A stretch of 64,000 nt of DNA from Megascapheus bottae (Eukaryota > Chordata > Mammalia > Rodentia > Geomyidae). The notes under the pieces are model-generated. The model was not told the DNA's origin. It saw only the letters and a program-made list of their open reading frames with translations, and did not search any database. Both the position numbers and the translations under genes were made by a program. Where the stretch lies: assembly GCA_024803745.1 (NCBI GenBank), contig JANJXV010000160.1, positions 2,052,001-2,116,000 on the forward strand. Direction: 5' to 3'. Below, in pieces: positions 53,873 to 64,000 of this stretch (the stretch's first letter is position 1; every line of letters starts with the position of its first letter).

Positions 53873-54566
53873 CATACAAAATCCACTAGCATAACAATGT
53901 TCATTACAGCACTATTCACCATAGTAAAGATATGGAACCAACCTAGATGTCCCTCAGTCGATGAGTGGATCAACAAGTTGTGGTATTTGTACACAATGGA
54001 ATTCTATGCTGCTGTCAGAAAGAATGACATCGCCTCATTTGTTAAGAAATGGAAAGACTTAGAAAAAATCCTATTAAGTGAAGTAAGCCAGACTCAAGGG
54101 AACTTAGGCTCAATGGTTTCCCTCATTCGTCATAATCAGTAGAAACCTTGGGCTCTACTAGCAGAGATCTGCAATAGAGCAAAAATCTTGATACATAAGG
54201 CCATATAGTATGAAGCTAATTGAAAGGACCTCCAGGACATTGAAACAAAAGCCATATAACGAATGATTGTTGTCCTTAATGTACTATGTTGTCTCTCATC
54301 TCCTTTGCTGTCCCTTGGTTATCTCATATTGTTATAGTATCTCAATTTATTATCTGATATATTGAATTTCTTTGTATTTGGTTATTTGAAATTTGATAGG
54401 GAAGGGGGGAAAACCAAGACGGGTGGGGGGTGTGGGGGGGAGGGTAATGGGTACCAAGACATGTGAAAGGGTATCAATGTATGTGAATTAATGCACCTTC
54501 TATCTGGCAAATATCATGTAACCCTTTTACTAATTACAATAAAAAATAAATAAATAAATAAATAAA
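53873..54566 (+). mobile_element. 5'-truncated L1 (ORF2 C-terminus and 3' UTR)
   Basis: Starts within ORF2 at CATACAAAATCCACTAGCAT. The ORF2 frame is open to its natural stop at 54140-54142 (about 90 codons, ending SLIRHNQ). The 3' UTR has a strong G-rich tract at 54421-54451, the conserved end, and an AAAT-repeat tail at 54541-54566. Well preserved, so relatively young. Confidence 0.93.
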
Positions 54567-54811
54567 AGAAAAAGCATGTGCACTGTTTTGCTTGCAGGCA
54601 TAGAAATTACATTATTCACAAATATTTTCTACATAGTAGGTAGGGTAGCTACACTGGACATGAAAGGGCGGGGACAATTAATATGGATGAAACAGTCCTG
54701 TTTCATTAACTTTCTACCTTATTGTTCATTTATTTCTTCAAATTTTGGGTTTGTCTGAGAGATGAGAGATTCTCTTCTCTCTTTGATTATATCAGAATAA
54801 AAATAGATATT
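54567..54811. other. Unique DNA, nothing seen
   Basis: Short spacer between an L1 and SINE remnants. Confidence 0.4.
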
Positions 54812-55105
54812 GGTCTGGAGGTTTGGCTCAAATACTAGAGCACCAGATGTGCAAGCAAGCTCAGCAAATATGAAGCCATAAGTTCAAACCAAGTATTTTC
54901 TAAAATCATCATCATCATCAATAAAAATAATAAATAGCATAAGCTGGGGACAAGGCAGAAAAGTTCATGAAATGTTAATTTCTAATTAATCAGCAAAAAG
55001 AAAAAATTCAGAAGTGGAGATGTGCCTCAAGTGGTAGAGCATGAAATAGTTGAAATAGCCAAGTGAGAGCTCAGGGTCCTGAGTTCATGTCCCAGTGGTG
55101 CTTCT
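54812..55105 (+). mobile_element. ID-like SINE and right half of a B1/ID SINE
   Basis: First TTTGGCTCAAATACTAGAGC, AGTTCAAACCAAGTATTTTC with an ATC/AAT-rich tail. Then TTTCTAATTAATCAGC, TGTGCCTCAAGTGGTAGAGC and GGTCCTGAGTTCATGTCCC, which match the linker and ID-like half of the dimeric family. Confidence 0.65.
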
Positions 55106-56029
55106 CTTAATCAAATATGAATGCACACATACTGAAAATGTACATGGTATACACTGCCAAATACACAGCTCACTCCCTCCAGCAGCTCCTAAAACCTGTT
55201 ATTAGGTTGCAGGTTTGAAGTTTAGCAACTCCACATCTCTTAGGCACCTTATTTCAACGAGGATTGAACAGAGGGACCAGGAAAAGACTTAATTAACTAG
55301 GGCAGTATTTCTCGAGATATTTGTTGTTGACATTGCAAAAGGGACAACATATTATATTTGATTTCCCATTTTCAAAGCAGAAGGAAAGGCAATCCACAAC
55401 ATAGGAAACATTTCACTTTCCTTCCTATTTTAATCAATCTTCAAAGAAAGACTGGGGTGGGAACACTTAAATCATAACTCTGCGGTTATTGAAAACCCCA
55501 AGAATGATGAACTTCATGCATATGATGTTGAAATAACACACAATGAATTGTAGGCACTCTGAACGGCAGTGAAATTTACAACTCCTTTCCTCTGTTCCAA
55601 AATAAAAAAAGAATTTCTATCTTCCCAGCAAGTGGTCTCCAAAATAAATGCTGTTCTCACACCCATGAGCAAAGAAATAACTTGGGGCAAGAAAGCACAG
55701 TGTGTTTTCATTTACAAATTATATACATCACATCACTTTACTAACATGCTGCCAAATATAAAAATTGAAATATAAACTGTATGAGATATAAAATGCAGTA
55801 TTTTTCCCCACATTGCCTGACATACTGTTCCACATAACTCAAATACTGACTATGATGATGTCTCGTGCATAACTATAAATATCTACCTCCCTAAATATCC
55901 CTTCCACACAGCTCAAAACAAAAAACTTGAAGACAACTCTTGTTGCTGGCATGCCTCTTTTAGAGAGCCTAAAAGGACAGAAATAAGTTGAGACCATAAA
56001 TGATGCTCTCAATTTGGGTAGGTACGATA
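55106..56029. other. Unique DNA, no gene seen
   Basis: No repeat or frame of note. Confidence 0.4.
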
Positions 56030-56150
56030 CTAACTGAGTGCTTTCCAGGTGTGAGGCATTGTAATGTCTTGTGTTTAATTTTCCCCAAAACTCCATGTGG
56101 TAGATCATCTTCCCAGTTAACAGCTAAAGAAACTGAGGACTAATGTACCT
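56030..56150 (+). mobile_element. MIR-like ancient SINE
   Basis: GAGTGCTTTCCAGGTGTGAG, TTTAATTTTCCCCAAAACTC, CATGTGGTAGATCATCTTCC and AGCTAAAGAAACTGAGGAC follow the MIR order. Confidence 0.7.
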
Positions 56151-56284
56151 TAGAATTGGCTAGTTAGAAAACAGTAGCAAACTGTGTAAGAATCCTTTCT
56201 TGACTGAATTTATTCTGGGTCCATGGCCCGCCAGAGAGAAGCTTTGGATTCCCAAGGGGATCCTTAGCAACATGGGAAGGAGGG

Positions 56285-56385
56285 GGAAATTTGGGTTGTC
56301 TGGAGGCACAGGGAGATGTCAGGGTTCCTCTCATCTTTTGGTAGAAGCGAGGGATGCTAATATTCTGACGTGGACAGGACAGTCC
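56285..56385 (+). mobile_element. MER20-like DNA transposon fragment
   Basis: GGAAATTTGGGTTGTCTGG, TTTTGGTAGAAGCGAGGGAT, GCTAATATTCTGACGTGGAC and AGGACAGTCC resemble the core of the MER20 hAT-type element (GGCCAGGGATGCTGCTAAACATCCTAC, CACAGGACAGCCC pattern). Terminal repeats not preserved. Confidence 0.5.
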
Positions 56386-56439
56386 AAGAACATACCCACA
56401 GTGCTGTGGAGGGAGAATCAAGAGGTATCAGAGATGAAT

Positions 56440-56765
56440 GACGAACCAGATATGTTCATCACAGTGCAATTTGTAATAGCTGAGTAGTCCAAGACTCAAT
56501 AAATTACAGTGTATCTATTTATCAGAGCTCTGTGGCTACTAGCATGACGTTTTTTCAAAAGAATAACCATATGAAAAAATTCACACTTCCTATTTACATG
56601 TGCAAAAGCAATATTCGCCAAAACATTCATATTCACAAGTCCTAAAAGTAATCTGGTTAGCAGGGTTGTTGTGTTAGAAAAGTATTTATATGTTTATGTA
56701 TGCACATGGGAAATACTTTGAAAGACATCAGCCAAAGTATTAATTACTATTTGTTGCTGAAGTAT
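56440..56765 (+). mobile_element. Ancient L1 3' end
   Basis: TGTTCATCACAGTGCAATTT, GTAATAGCTGAGTAGTCCAA and TTACAGTGTATCTATTTATC are old L1 ORF2 C-terminal words (a MFITVQFVIAE-like relic), followed by a diverged 3' region with TTTATATGTTTATGTATGCA. Confidence 0.6.
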
Positions 56766-57282
56766 AGTAGAGAGTCCATATAAAATATTTTATGACAGAA
56801 TCATTATAAATAGCCACACATACCACTGTAAGAAGGAAACACTCATAAGTAATATAATCTATTATCTCAAAGTCCTTATGAATTCCGTAAGCCAAAGATT
56901 TGATACCCATCTTTTCAGAATGTGTCACTGGCAGCATTTTATTTCATTTTATTTTCTGACATCAAGTTCTTTAATAATAGAAAAGAAAAGCACCAGGTGT
57001 TTCTCACCAGGTGCCTTTGCAATGGCAGCAGAGTTCACTGGTATATTTTTTTCAGAGCCAAAATAGCACCTACTATTCACATGCCCTATCTTTAAAGCCT
57101 TCATTGTTTCACTATGATTCAAAAGTGAAGTTACTCACTCCCGCCCACACAGCAAGAACAATACAATCACGACACTGAACTGAATAAATGCTTGAAACTT
57201 CATAAATACTAAGTATCTCATCTCAGAATGTCTTATGAGTAGAAATCATTATGATGCTGTCTGCCATATAATTTATCTTTAT
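56766..57282. other. Unique DNA, nothing seen
   Basis: No gene or repeat recognised. Confidence 0.4.
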
Positions 57283-57286
57283 CTTT

Positions 57287-57325
<39 letters not shown>
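57287..57325. repeat. (ATC)n microsatellite
   Basis: About 13 ATC units, located at the reversed tail of the SINE that follows, so it probably grew from that tail. Confidence 0.95.
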
Positions 57326-57329
57326 GTTT

Positions 57330-57510
57330 GGGTTTTTGTTCTGGTACTGGTGATGGAACTCCATCACCTGAGCCACACCACCAGTCCAACATTTTGCTGG
57401 TTAATTGGAAATGAAGAATTTTCTGTTTGGACTCGCTTCAAACTGATCCTCCAGGTCTCAGCATAGTGAGCAGGTAGGATTTCATATGTCAGCCACTGGT
57501 GTCTTGCTCA
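57330..57510 (-). mobile_element. B1/ID dimeric SINE, antisense, degenerate
   Basis: CCATCACCTGAGCCACACCA (ID-like), TGCTGGTTAATTGGAAATGA (linker) and CTCCAGGTCTCAGCATAGTG, AGCCACTGGTG (B1-like). Confidence 0.72.
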
Positions 57511-58630
57511 GAAGTCTTACTTTATTAGAACACAGTCTAACAAATTACCCTTTATTTTACTGACCAGTACCTCATTGTGACCTGGAAAAAAAATACAACT
57601 AACATGGCAGCAAACCTTCAAAAATACCATGAGATTTATATCGGCCAAAAAAACTGCTAAGAAAAAGTTTATTCCCCAATACAGATGAAAAATTTGACCT
57701 ACAGTAGCAAGAAAAACAACAAAAAAGAAAGAGCTGGACAAACACAAAATGGAGAAAGAAGATAAGAATTGTGATTTCTTTCAAAATTGTAATCATTAAA
57801 TAAAATAAAATTTGCTTATTTTCATCTTCAAGGAATCCAAATGGTTTACATTATATCTAGCATACAGACTATTACTAAATAATAACAGTTAACAATATCA
57901 CAAAGTATAAAGGTTTTCAGAAACATAAAAGTGTTAGAAGGTATTTCAGATACTTCTTTGATTCGAATTAGAGAAGATATGTCTAATTATGACATGATAT
58001 CAAAAGGAATGCTGTATAAACTAAGTAAGCAAAGATATTTGCCAGTAATATTAAAAGTAATTCCTGAATGTTTCTCAAGTATGTGAAATACTGAGAAAAT
58101 CAATGCCTAGCATGACAGTGCCACTTGTCAAAACAGTCTGTTAATTATCTTTATCATGCTCTTGGCAAAATAGGATACTGTTGGATAAATAACATCTTCA
58201 CATAATTTAAATCCATGCTATGTTTTATTAATTTAGATCCTCCGTTTACCCCAAGAGGGGGTGGAGATGATTGGCTACATCTTCTGTTGCAAATATACAC
58301 AAAGCCTTATTTGCAATGGAACAAAAACACAAATTTAGAATTGGATTGACGAATGTCCAAAACCCAACTCTACTACTTCAGTGCCTGTCTTTGCACAAAT
58401 TATATCATACTACTGACCTACCGTGTCTCTATACATTAAAAATAAACAGTGCCAATAATCAGATCCCTCATAGGGTCCGGTAAGAAAAACAATGAGATGT
58501 TATTTGTGAAGTTCTGGCAACACAGTAGGGATTTGATTGCTGTGAATTTTTTTTATCTCCTTCCCATTTTTACCTTTCTGTCCTTGCTTTCATACCTAGA
58601 TCTTCACAAGGCAAGTTGATCTGGAGGGAA
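57511..58630. other. Unique DNA, no gene seen
   Basis: No interspersed repeat recognised. Frames at 57517-57796 (minus) and 58271-58483 have no domain. Confidence 0.4.
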
Positions 58631-58717
58631 AACAGAAAGAAGGAAGAAATAAAGGGGGGGAGAAGGGAAGGAGGAATAGAGGGAAGGAATGGAGGGAGGG
58701 AGAGAAGAAGACAAAGA
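58631..58717 (+). repeat. (GGAA)n/(GGGA)n purine-rich repeat
   Basis: Imperfect GGAA, GGGAG and AGAAG units, ending where the SINE target duplication begins. Confidence 0.9.
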
Positions 58718-58730
58718 GGAATTCACCTTA

Positions 58731-58931
58731 CCAGAGGCTTACACCTGTAATCCTAGCTACTCAGGAGATTGAGATCTGAAGATGGAGGTTGGAAGCTAGC
58801 ATGGGACAGGAAAGTCTGTGAGACTCTTTAACCACCAAAATTCAGACGTGGAGCTGTGGCTCAAGGGGTAGAACTACAAGGAACAGAGCTAGGTCCCTAA
58901 GTTTAAATCCTAGTGCCAGCACCAAAACAAA
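58731..58931 (+). mobile_element. B1/ID dimeric SINE with target duplication
   Basis: GCTTACACCTGTAATCCTAG, CTACTCAGGAGATTGAGATC, AGGAAAGTCTGTGAGACTC and GAGCTGTGGCTCAAGGGG. A 13-bp imperfect duplication: GGAATTCACCTTA (58718-58730) and GAAACTCACCTTA (58932-58944). Confidence 0.85.
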
Positions 58932-58944
58932 GAAACTCACCTTA

Positions 58945-60554
58945 AATTCAAAGAATGTTCTAGGGAAAAGGAACTGTAAGCAGCAACAGGCTCAAATCCC
59001 CTGATTATACAGATTGTGAAACAGACCACATCAGGATCATGCTATAGAAACATGCATGCGCAGGGACCATTTCCTCTTATCCTCCAGAAATGACTAAAAC
59101 TAGAGGCCATTGGGAAAAAAAAACCTTCAACTTCCAGGGCTCAAAGGGCTGATTGTTCCATGGCCACAAAGTTCCCTTTTACCCAGTTTATACAAGATGT
59201 GGTAGGTGGTAAACTAGAAGTTAAAAAATATAAGCAACATTTCTTTTCTGGACTGTCCTATGTCCTTGTGAGAATTGCTTGTTCATGCAATTCTCAGAGA
59301 ACACCCCTTGGGCACAGCACAAGGGCTCCACCTTCAACCTCAGAATGAAGAGGAACTTTTCAAAAATGCTATCTGAAACTTTAAAAAGCAGATCAGAAAT
59401 GCAGTCTCTTCTTACAAAACGTGAACCATATAACATTTCACTTTGCAAGCTTTCATCCCAAGAATTTTATTCTCCACTGGTGAAATCACACAGGTAAAAT
59501 TTTAAAATAGGGTTTTAAAAAAACTATTGCATTTCCTTTTAAGTTCTTCATCATTCATGCTGCTGTGTCATTTTCTTTATAGTTGCAACAGAAGCTGATG
59601 AGCTCTTGCATTCTAATTCTCCTAGAGCTTCACTCCAGTGGACTTAGGGTTTTGCAACAAAGAAAAAGGTTAATCTTTGCTCAGTAGATCTATTCATAAA
59701 TTATTCTTTATATTCCAATAAATACTTGGCAGTTTGGGGAAGAGAAACTTCAATCATGACAAAAGAAAATAAAATTCAGTGCTATTCAGAGCCATTACTT
59801 AGACTTTGAAGATTAGTTTTTACCAATCACATTGGTGAGTGATATAGTTTATATTAAAAACCACATAAAATATTCTCTTAATTCACAGAGTAAAACTCCC
59901 AAATATAGGTTAACTCCTAAAGAAGGTGATATCGTGACATCACAGAATGGAAGGCCATCTTTCTTCTATCATCTACTTATAGATGTTGGTATGTGCACCC
60001 TGTTTTTTCTTTCTGGCTCTACCACATTCTCAGATGTCTAAGTCTTGATAAAAAGTAGTCACAGATACTCAAAGGAAAGGGACTATCTAGCTAAGGAAAG
60101 CTAGAAAAAATTATATCCAGAGCTCTTACCTTTCCTTTATTCTGATTACAAACCTGAACTCAGAAATGTAAGTGTGGTGAGTCCCAAAAATGTTGGAAAG
60201 GGTTGATTACCCCCATCGGAGCAAGGATTAAAAGCAAGTCCTATTTTCGTTGTATTTTTTTATTCAGCACCCAAACTTTTCAATGTGTCTTGCTCATTTA
60301 TAATCTCCTATATTTGAAATTTAAAGAGCAGTTGTTAAAAGCTTAGTTCCATGGTAGGTGTTCTTAAAATGTATTCTATCCTCTATAATGATGTGGTGGC
60401 TTAGTTATTCTATTATGGCGTGTTTATCATTGAGAAAACAGAGTGTAAAGAAATTAAATAAGCCCAGAGTTGAGTCAGTGGACCAGAAAACCTGAACTCT
60501 CAATCCCTCTGCTGTATACCACAACCCTCCCTATAATCCATATGCAAATGAGTA
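58945..60554. other. Unique DNA, no gene seen
   Basis: About 1.6 kb. Overlapping frames at 59160-59497 and 59832-60041 show no domains or splice context. Confidence 0.4.
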
Positions 60555-60710
60555 CCCAATTCAATTCAACAAATGTTTCAGAGCAATTTATATTTAGCAA
60601 GACATTGTACTTTATGAGAATGAAGCATAGAAATATTAGAGGACTTGCCTGAAATCTCAGAACACTTTCGCAAATGTCCATACTAGAACTCAAGTACTAA
60701 ACATTGGGCC
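60555..60710 (+). mobile_element. MIR-like ancient SINE
   Basis: ATTCAACAAATGTTTCAGAG, GACTTGCCTGAAATCTCAGA and ACTAGAACTCAAGTACTAAA approximate the MIR core order; diverged. Confidence 0.5.
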
Positions 60711-60967
60711 TGAAGAGCAAGCAACAAGACAAGTTGAAAGAGAACAAGCTCTGGAAATGAGACACATTGGTCCTCAGAATCCAGGCCCATCACATCCAAT
60801 GTATGACATAGGTCTAAAGTGAACCTTACTTATTTTACATCCCCACCAATTAACTAAATTAAATATTAGGTACTGCTCTGCAATTTTATAGAACTTTTTA
60901 CTTTGTTTAACACATTCTAGTCTTCTTCGCTGCAAATGAAGTAGATACTCCTCTTAAAAACAATGTG

Positions 60968-61090
60968 AACACAGTAGTGGTTCTTGCCTGTAAAACAAGG
61001 TTTTGAAAGGTGAGACGGGAGGATCATGAATTCAAGGGTCACCCTGGAATACATTTTGAAATCCTCTCTAAAAACCACAAAGGAAAGAAA
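60968..61090 (+). mobile_element. Degenerate B1-like SINE
   Basis: ACACAGTAGTGGTTCTTGCC, GAGACGGGAGGATCATGAAT, TCAAGGGTCACCCTGGAATA and a terminal A-rich stretch (GGAAAGAAAAAGAAAA). Confidence 0.6.
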
Positions 61091-63904
61091 AAGAAAATAT
61101 GGTTTCAGAAATATAAAAGCCACATATAGTTTTTCAGATAAAATAAAGGACTCTCAACTAAATTGGAATTTCAGAACCAAATTTTCAGTTCAAGGATGTC
61201 TTGAATATTGCATGTTTATCTAAAATTAAAATTTTACTGGGCAGTTCATATATGTTTGCTAAATATGGCAACCTAGAAATGGCTGTGCTTGAAATAACTA
61301 AGAATTTCTTGGAATATCATTCAAAACAGAACAAAAATTTCTTCCTCCTAGAAATTAAAATATCTTAAGATGTCAATAACAAAAAAAACCCATAAGGAAA
61401 AGAAAGGAAGGACTTTGAAACTAATTTCCCTTGGGATACATAGCCACTGTAATTAGCAGAAGCATTTGGAAATGACCCATATATTGCTTAGAAATTTTGA
61501 TCAATAATACTTCTAATCTTTTGCCCATTCTCCTCAAGATTTAATTTTTGGAATCCTATTTATTCAAAAGATGTTAGACATTGTCATTTTATTGGTTTAT
61601 TTTCACCTGTGAACTTTGACCCATAATGGAGACTTTTGTTTTGTATGGTCTGCTCTCCTCCCTTGGCCTACAAAGGAGACCCTTTGGACTGGACATGGAG
61701 ATCAGAACAGATGCTCCAGTGCACAATATCCAGACTCGGAGCACAGATTTATTTCCTCCAAGTCAGTTTTGCTCAGTGAAGTTTCCCCAGACTCTCAACC
61801 ACTGCCAAGGTTAATGTAGGCCCTGACTCTGCCTGCTGATTCATATTAATTAAGACAATCAATGATCTTGTTTCATACAGTGTCTGTTTTTAATATAACC
61901 TATTTGATGAGGCTGTATTAATTTAGGAGAAATATGCACTGGCATTCTGGCATGCACTTTTCCTAATTATCTCACAGCTCTCATTCCGCAGTGAAATTAG
62001 ACTGTGGTTATCACGGTTAATGGAAGCCCATAGCTCTTAGCTAAGTGATCTCCTCCAGTGGAAAGTCATCGTTTCTTGCTCCTGGCTACATAAACATGAT
62101 TGTGCTATCTAAGCAATCCCCTGTGGCTGTGGATGTGAATGTTTTAACAAAATATTCTGCTTTAGAGCTACAGGGTGGCACCTCATTTCTATAAGTAGGA
62201 GGATAACAAGATTGGAATGGGAGGACTGTGAAAGGAAAAGTTACCCAATAACAGAAGTGAGACAAGGAGAAGCAGTTTTCAAGGGTGTGCAGGAAATAGG
62301 AAGCCTGACCTGGTAGTTATGTGTTCAGGTTCAAAAGAAATCCTTTATATGTTCCCTTATGCTTCTCTTGAGTTCTACATCACCTATCTCGCACTGCCCA
62401 TTTTTCTTTTAAGAACTCAGTAGAATCTTGGTCCAAATGAGGACTTACTCTTCTGTGTGCCTGTCCACTCTTTTCAATCATTCACTTACTAAGTGCCTAC
62501 ATCCCTCACTAGAAAGAAACCAGTCACTTCCTGCATGAAACATGAATCCATGAGGCAGGCAGCTCCACAAGTTAATTTAAGTCAATCATTACAAATTGTA
62601 AATACACTAAGAATTTTTAATGGATTGATTTGATACAAAATGATCTGGCAAAACAATTTTTGAAAGAGGGACAACATCTGGGCTGAAACTGTTGTGATTA
62701 CAAACATTCAGTTATCGGGAGAACCAAGAAAAGAAAATGAGCCTGTGAAGGAATAGTACTCATGAAATCCTGAAGCAGGACCCTTTCTTATTCTAGAAAC
62801 CAAGCCAAGGCTAGAGTATGAGGAGTCATGCAGAGAATACAAGAGAGACTGATTATAAGCTTCCACCAAAGGGGCCTTTTGCCTTCCCATGTTCCTTCTA
62901 CCAGTGGACCCTGAAAAGGGGTTGACAGCACATCATTCCCCTGGCCTACTGGGCAAATATGTAACTTAAAAGGAAGTAATGACACAGTGCTCATCTTGTA
63001 TTACTGACTATGCCAGTGAGGATGCCTGGATCAAATAGAAATGTTAGAAAGTTGAGCCAACTGTAGTTGCATTTATTTAAGTGGACTATGAATTCCAGTT
63101 TTATCTGTGAAAACAGGAAGCCAGTCCATTTCTGAAAGACTTGTTATTTACAGTAGGCAGTGTTTGGTAAGCTATTTTCACCAACAAGACACTGCTTATA
63201 TATTTCCACTTCTTTAAGGCTTACATTCAGAGTAGATTTATTTGTTTTCATTCTAAAGATAAAAGACTCAGGAACAGATATAGCAATGAACTAAAATTGG
63301 GAGTATTAGTGTTTGAACCCAAGGCAATCAAGTCCAGAATACATATCTTTAATCATGATTACTAGCAGCCAAAATTCATCTTGGGAAGCTAATCAAACCA
63401 TTAAGGTGCATCAGTATTTAATGCACTGAGATGGCAGCAAGATATTTGACATGTCAAAGAGTATACTTGCCCTGAATGTGCATTAGGTAGAAGATATGAA
63501 ATATATCTTTAATGAATTTCCATATCTCTGCTTTCTTAGTTATAAGAAAAGATTATCTAGTCACACTTCAAATGGTTCCACTGTTGCTATAGAAACTGCT
63601 TTCCTTTAAGTTTTTGAGGTGACTGTCAGCTTGTAAAACACTCAGTGCTAGCAGCAACACAGCACTAATGGATGCCTTTAGGAAATTCTAATTTCCCCCA
63701 ATGTTCTCCATCCTCTAACTTTTTTTCCCCAAATCAACTTACATACGGAACCTAATGAGAATCAGTGTACTTGCTAGGCAAACATAGTTGTAAATCAAAC
63801 TGTGGGTCTCAGGCCAGGGCATAACCCTGGGAAGACCTCCCAAGATCCTTCTGTAAATGACCTATTTCCCCTGAAGTTTCTGGGTCTCTGACAAAGGCAA
63901 TGAA
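61091..63904. other. Long repeat-poor block, candidate conserved element inside
   Basis: Almost 2.8 kb without a clear SINE or L1. Frames at 61616-61819 and 62708-62994 have no domains. The part at 61810-62165 is repeat-free with many ATTA/TAAT words and could be regulatory. Confidence 0.4.
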
Positions 63905-64000
63905 GGAGAAAGAAATAGGAGAAAGAAGAGGAGAAGGAGGAAGGGAGGGAGGAAGAAGAAAAGGAAAAGGAGAGGCTTCAGCGTGGAGGAGGAGGAGGAG
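63905..64000 (+). repeat. (GGA)n/(GAA)n purine repeat, runs off the window
   Basis: GAGAAAGAAGAGGAGAAGG to GAGGAGGAGGAGGAG at the window edge. The true end is beyond 64000. Confidence 0.93.

Overview
The window is non-coding nuclear DNA from a mammal, almost certainly a rodent. It is AT-rich, has no long open reading frame outside retrotransposon relics and low-complexity DNA, and is dense in LINE-1 (L1) fragments and SINEs. The most diagnostic repeat is a dimeric SINE of about 185 bp whose left half resembles a tRNA/ID element with A and B boxes. It matches my recollection of the IDL-Geo SINE described from Geomyoidea (kangaroo rats, pocket mice, pocket gophers). Together with a second dimeric SINE (7SL/B1-like half joined to an ID-like half), this suggests a geomyoid rodent. 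The lineage is an inference from remembered families; I could not search a database.

Layout. 1-5.4 kb: unique DNA, SINEs and two L1 3' ends, one with an unusual purine-rich tail. 5.47-7.79 kb: the longest L1 copy, a frameshifted 3' half of ORF2 plus 3' UTR. 8-14 kb: MIRs, SINEs, an L1 3'-UTR stub with a perfect 19-bp target duplication, and an inverted (twin-primed) L1 split by a SINE. 14.92-15.00 kb: the best candidate for a real exon (85 bp, minus strand, strong splice sites). 15.3-18.0 kb: CA and CT microsatellites and an LTR-like segment. 18.4-20.0 kb: an L1 5' end (5' UTR and the first codons of ORF1) joined to an L1 3' UTR in the opposite orientation. 20-35 kb: old L1 pieces, SINEs and L2-like DNA. 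35-46 kb: a possible solo LTR, a MIR, an MLT1-type LTR and several repeat-free blocks that may be conserved non-coding DNA. 46.7-48.4 kb: L1 3' ends in opposite orientations. 48.8-50.3 kb: the only CpG-rich block, with short tandem repeats carrying an NRF1-like motif, running into a second L1-type 5' UTR. 50.4-64 kb: SINEs, L1 3' ends, a MER20-like fragment, MIRs, microsatellites and unique DNA.

The picture fits introns and/or intergenic DNA of a large locus. If the exon at 14.92 kb is real, its gene runs on the minus strand, and a CpG-rich promoter at 48.8-49.7 kb would lie upstream of it; that link is speculative. I found no CRISPR array, operon, prokaryotic gene, rRNA or true tRNA gene, and no convincing new biological system.
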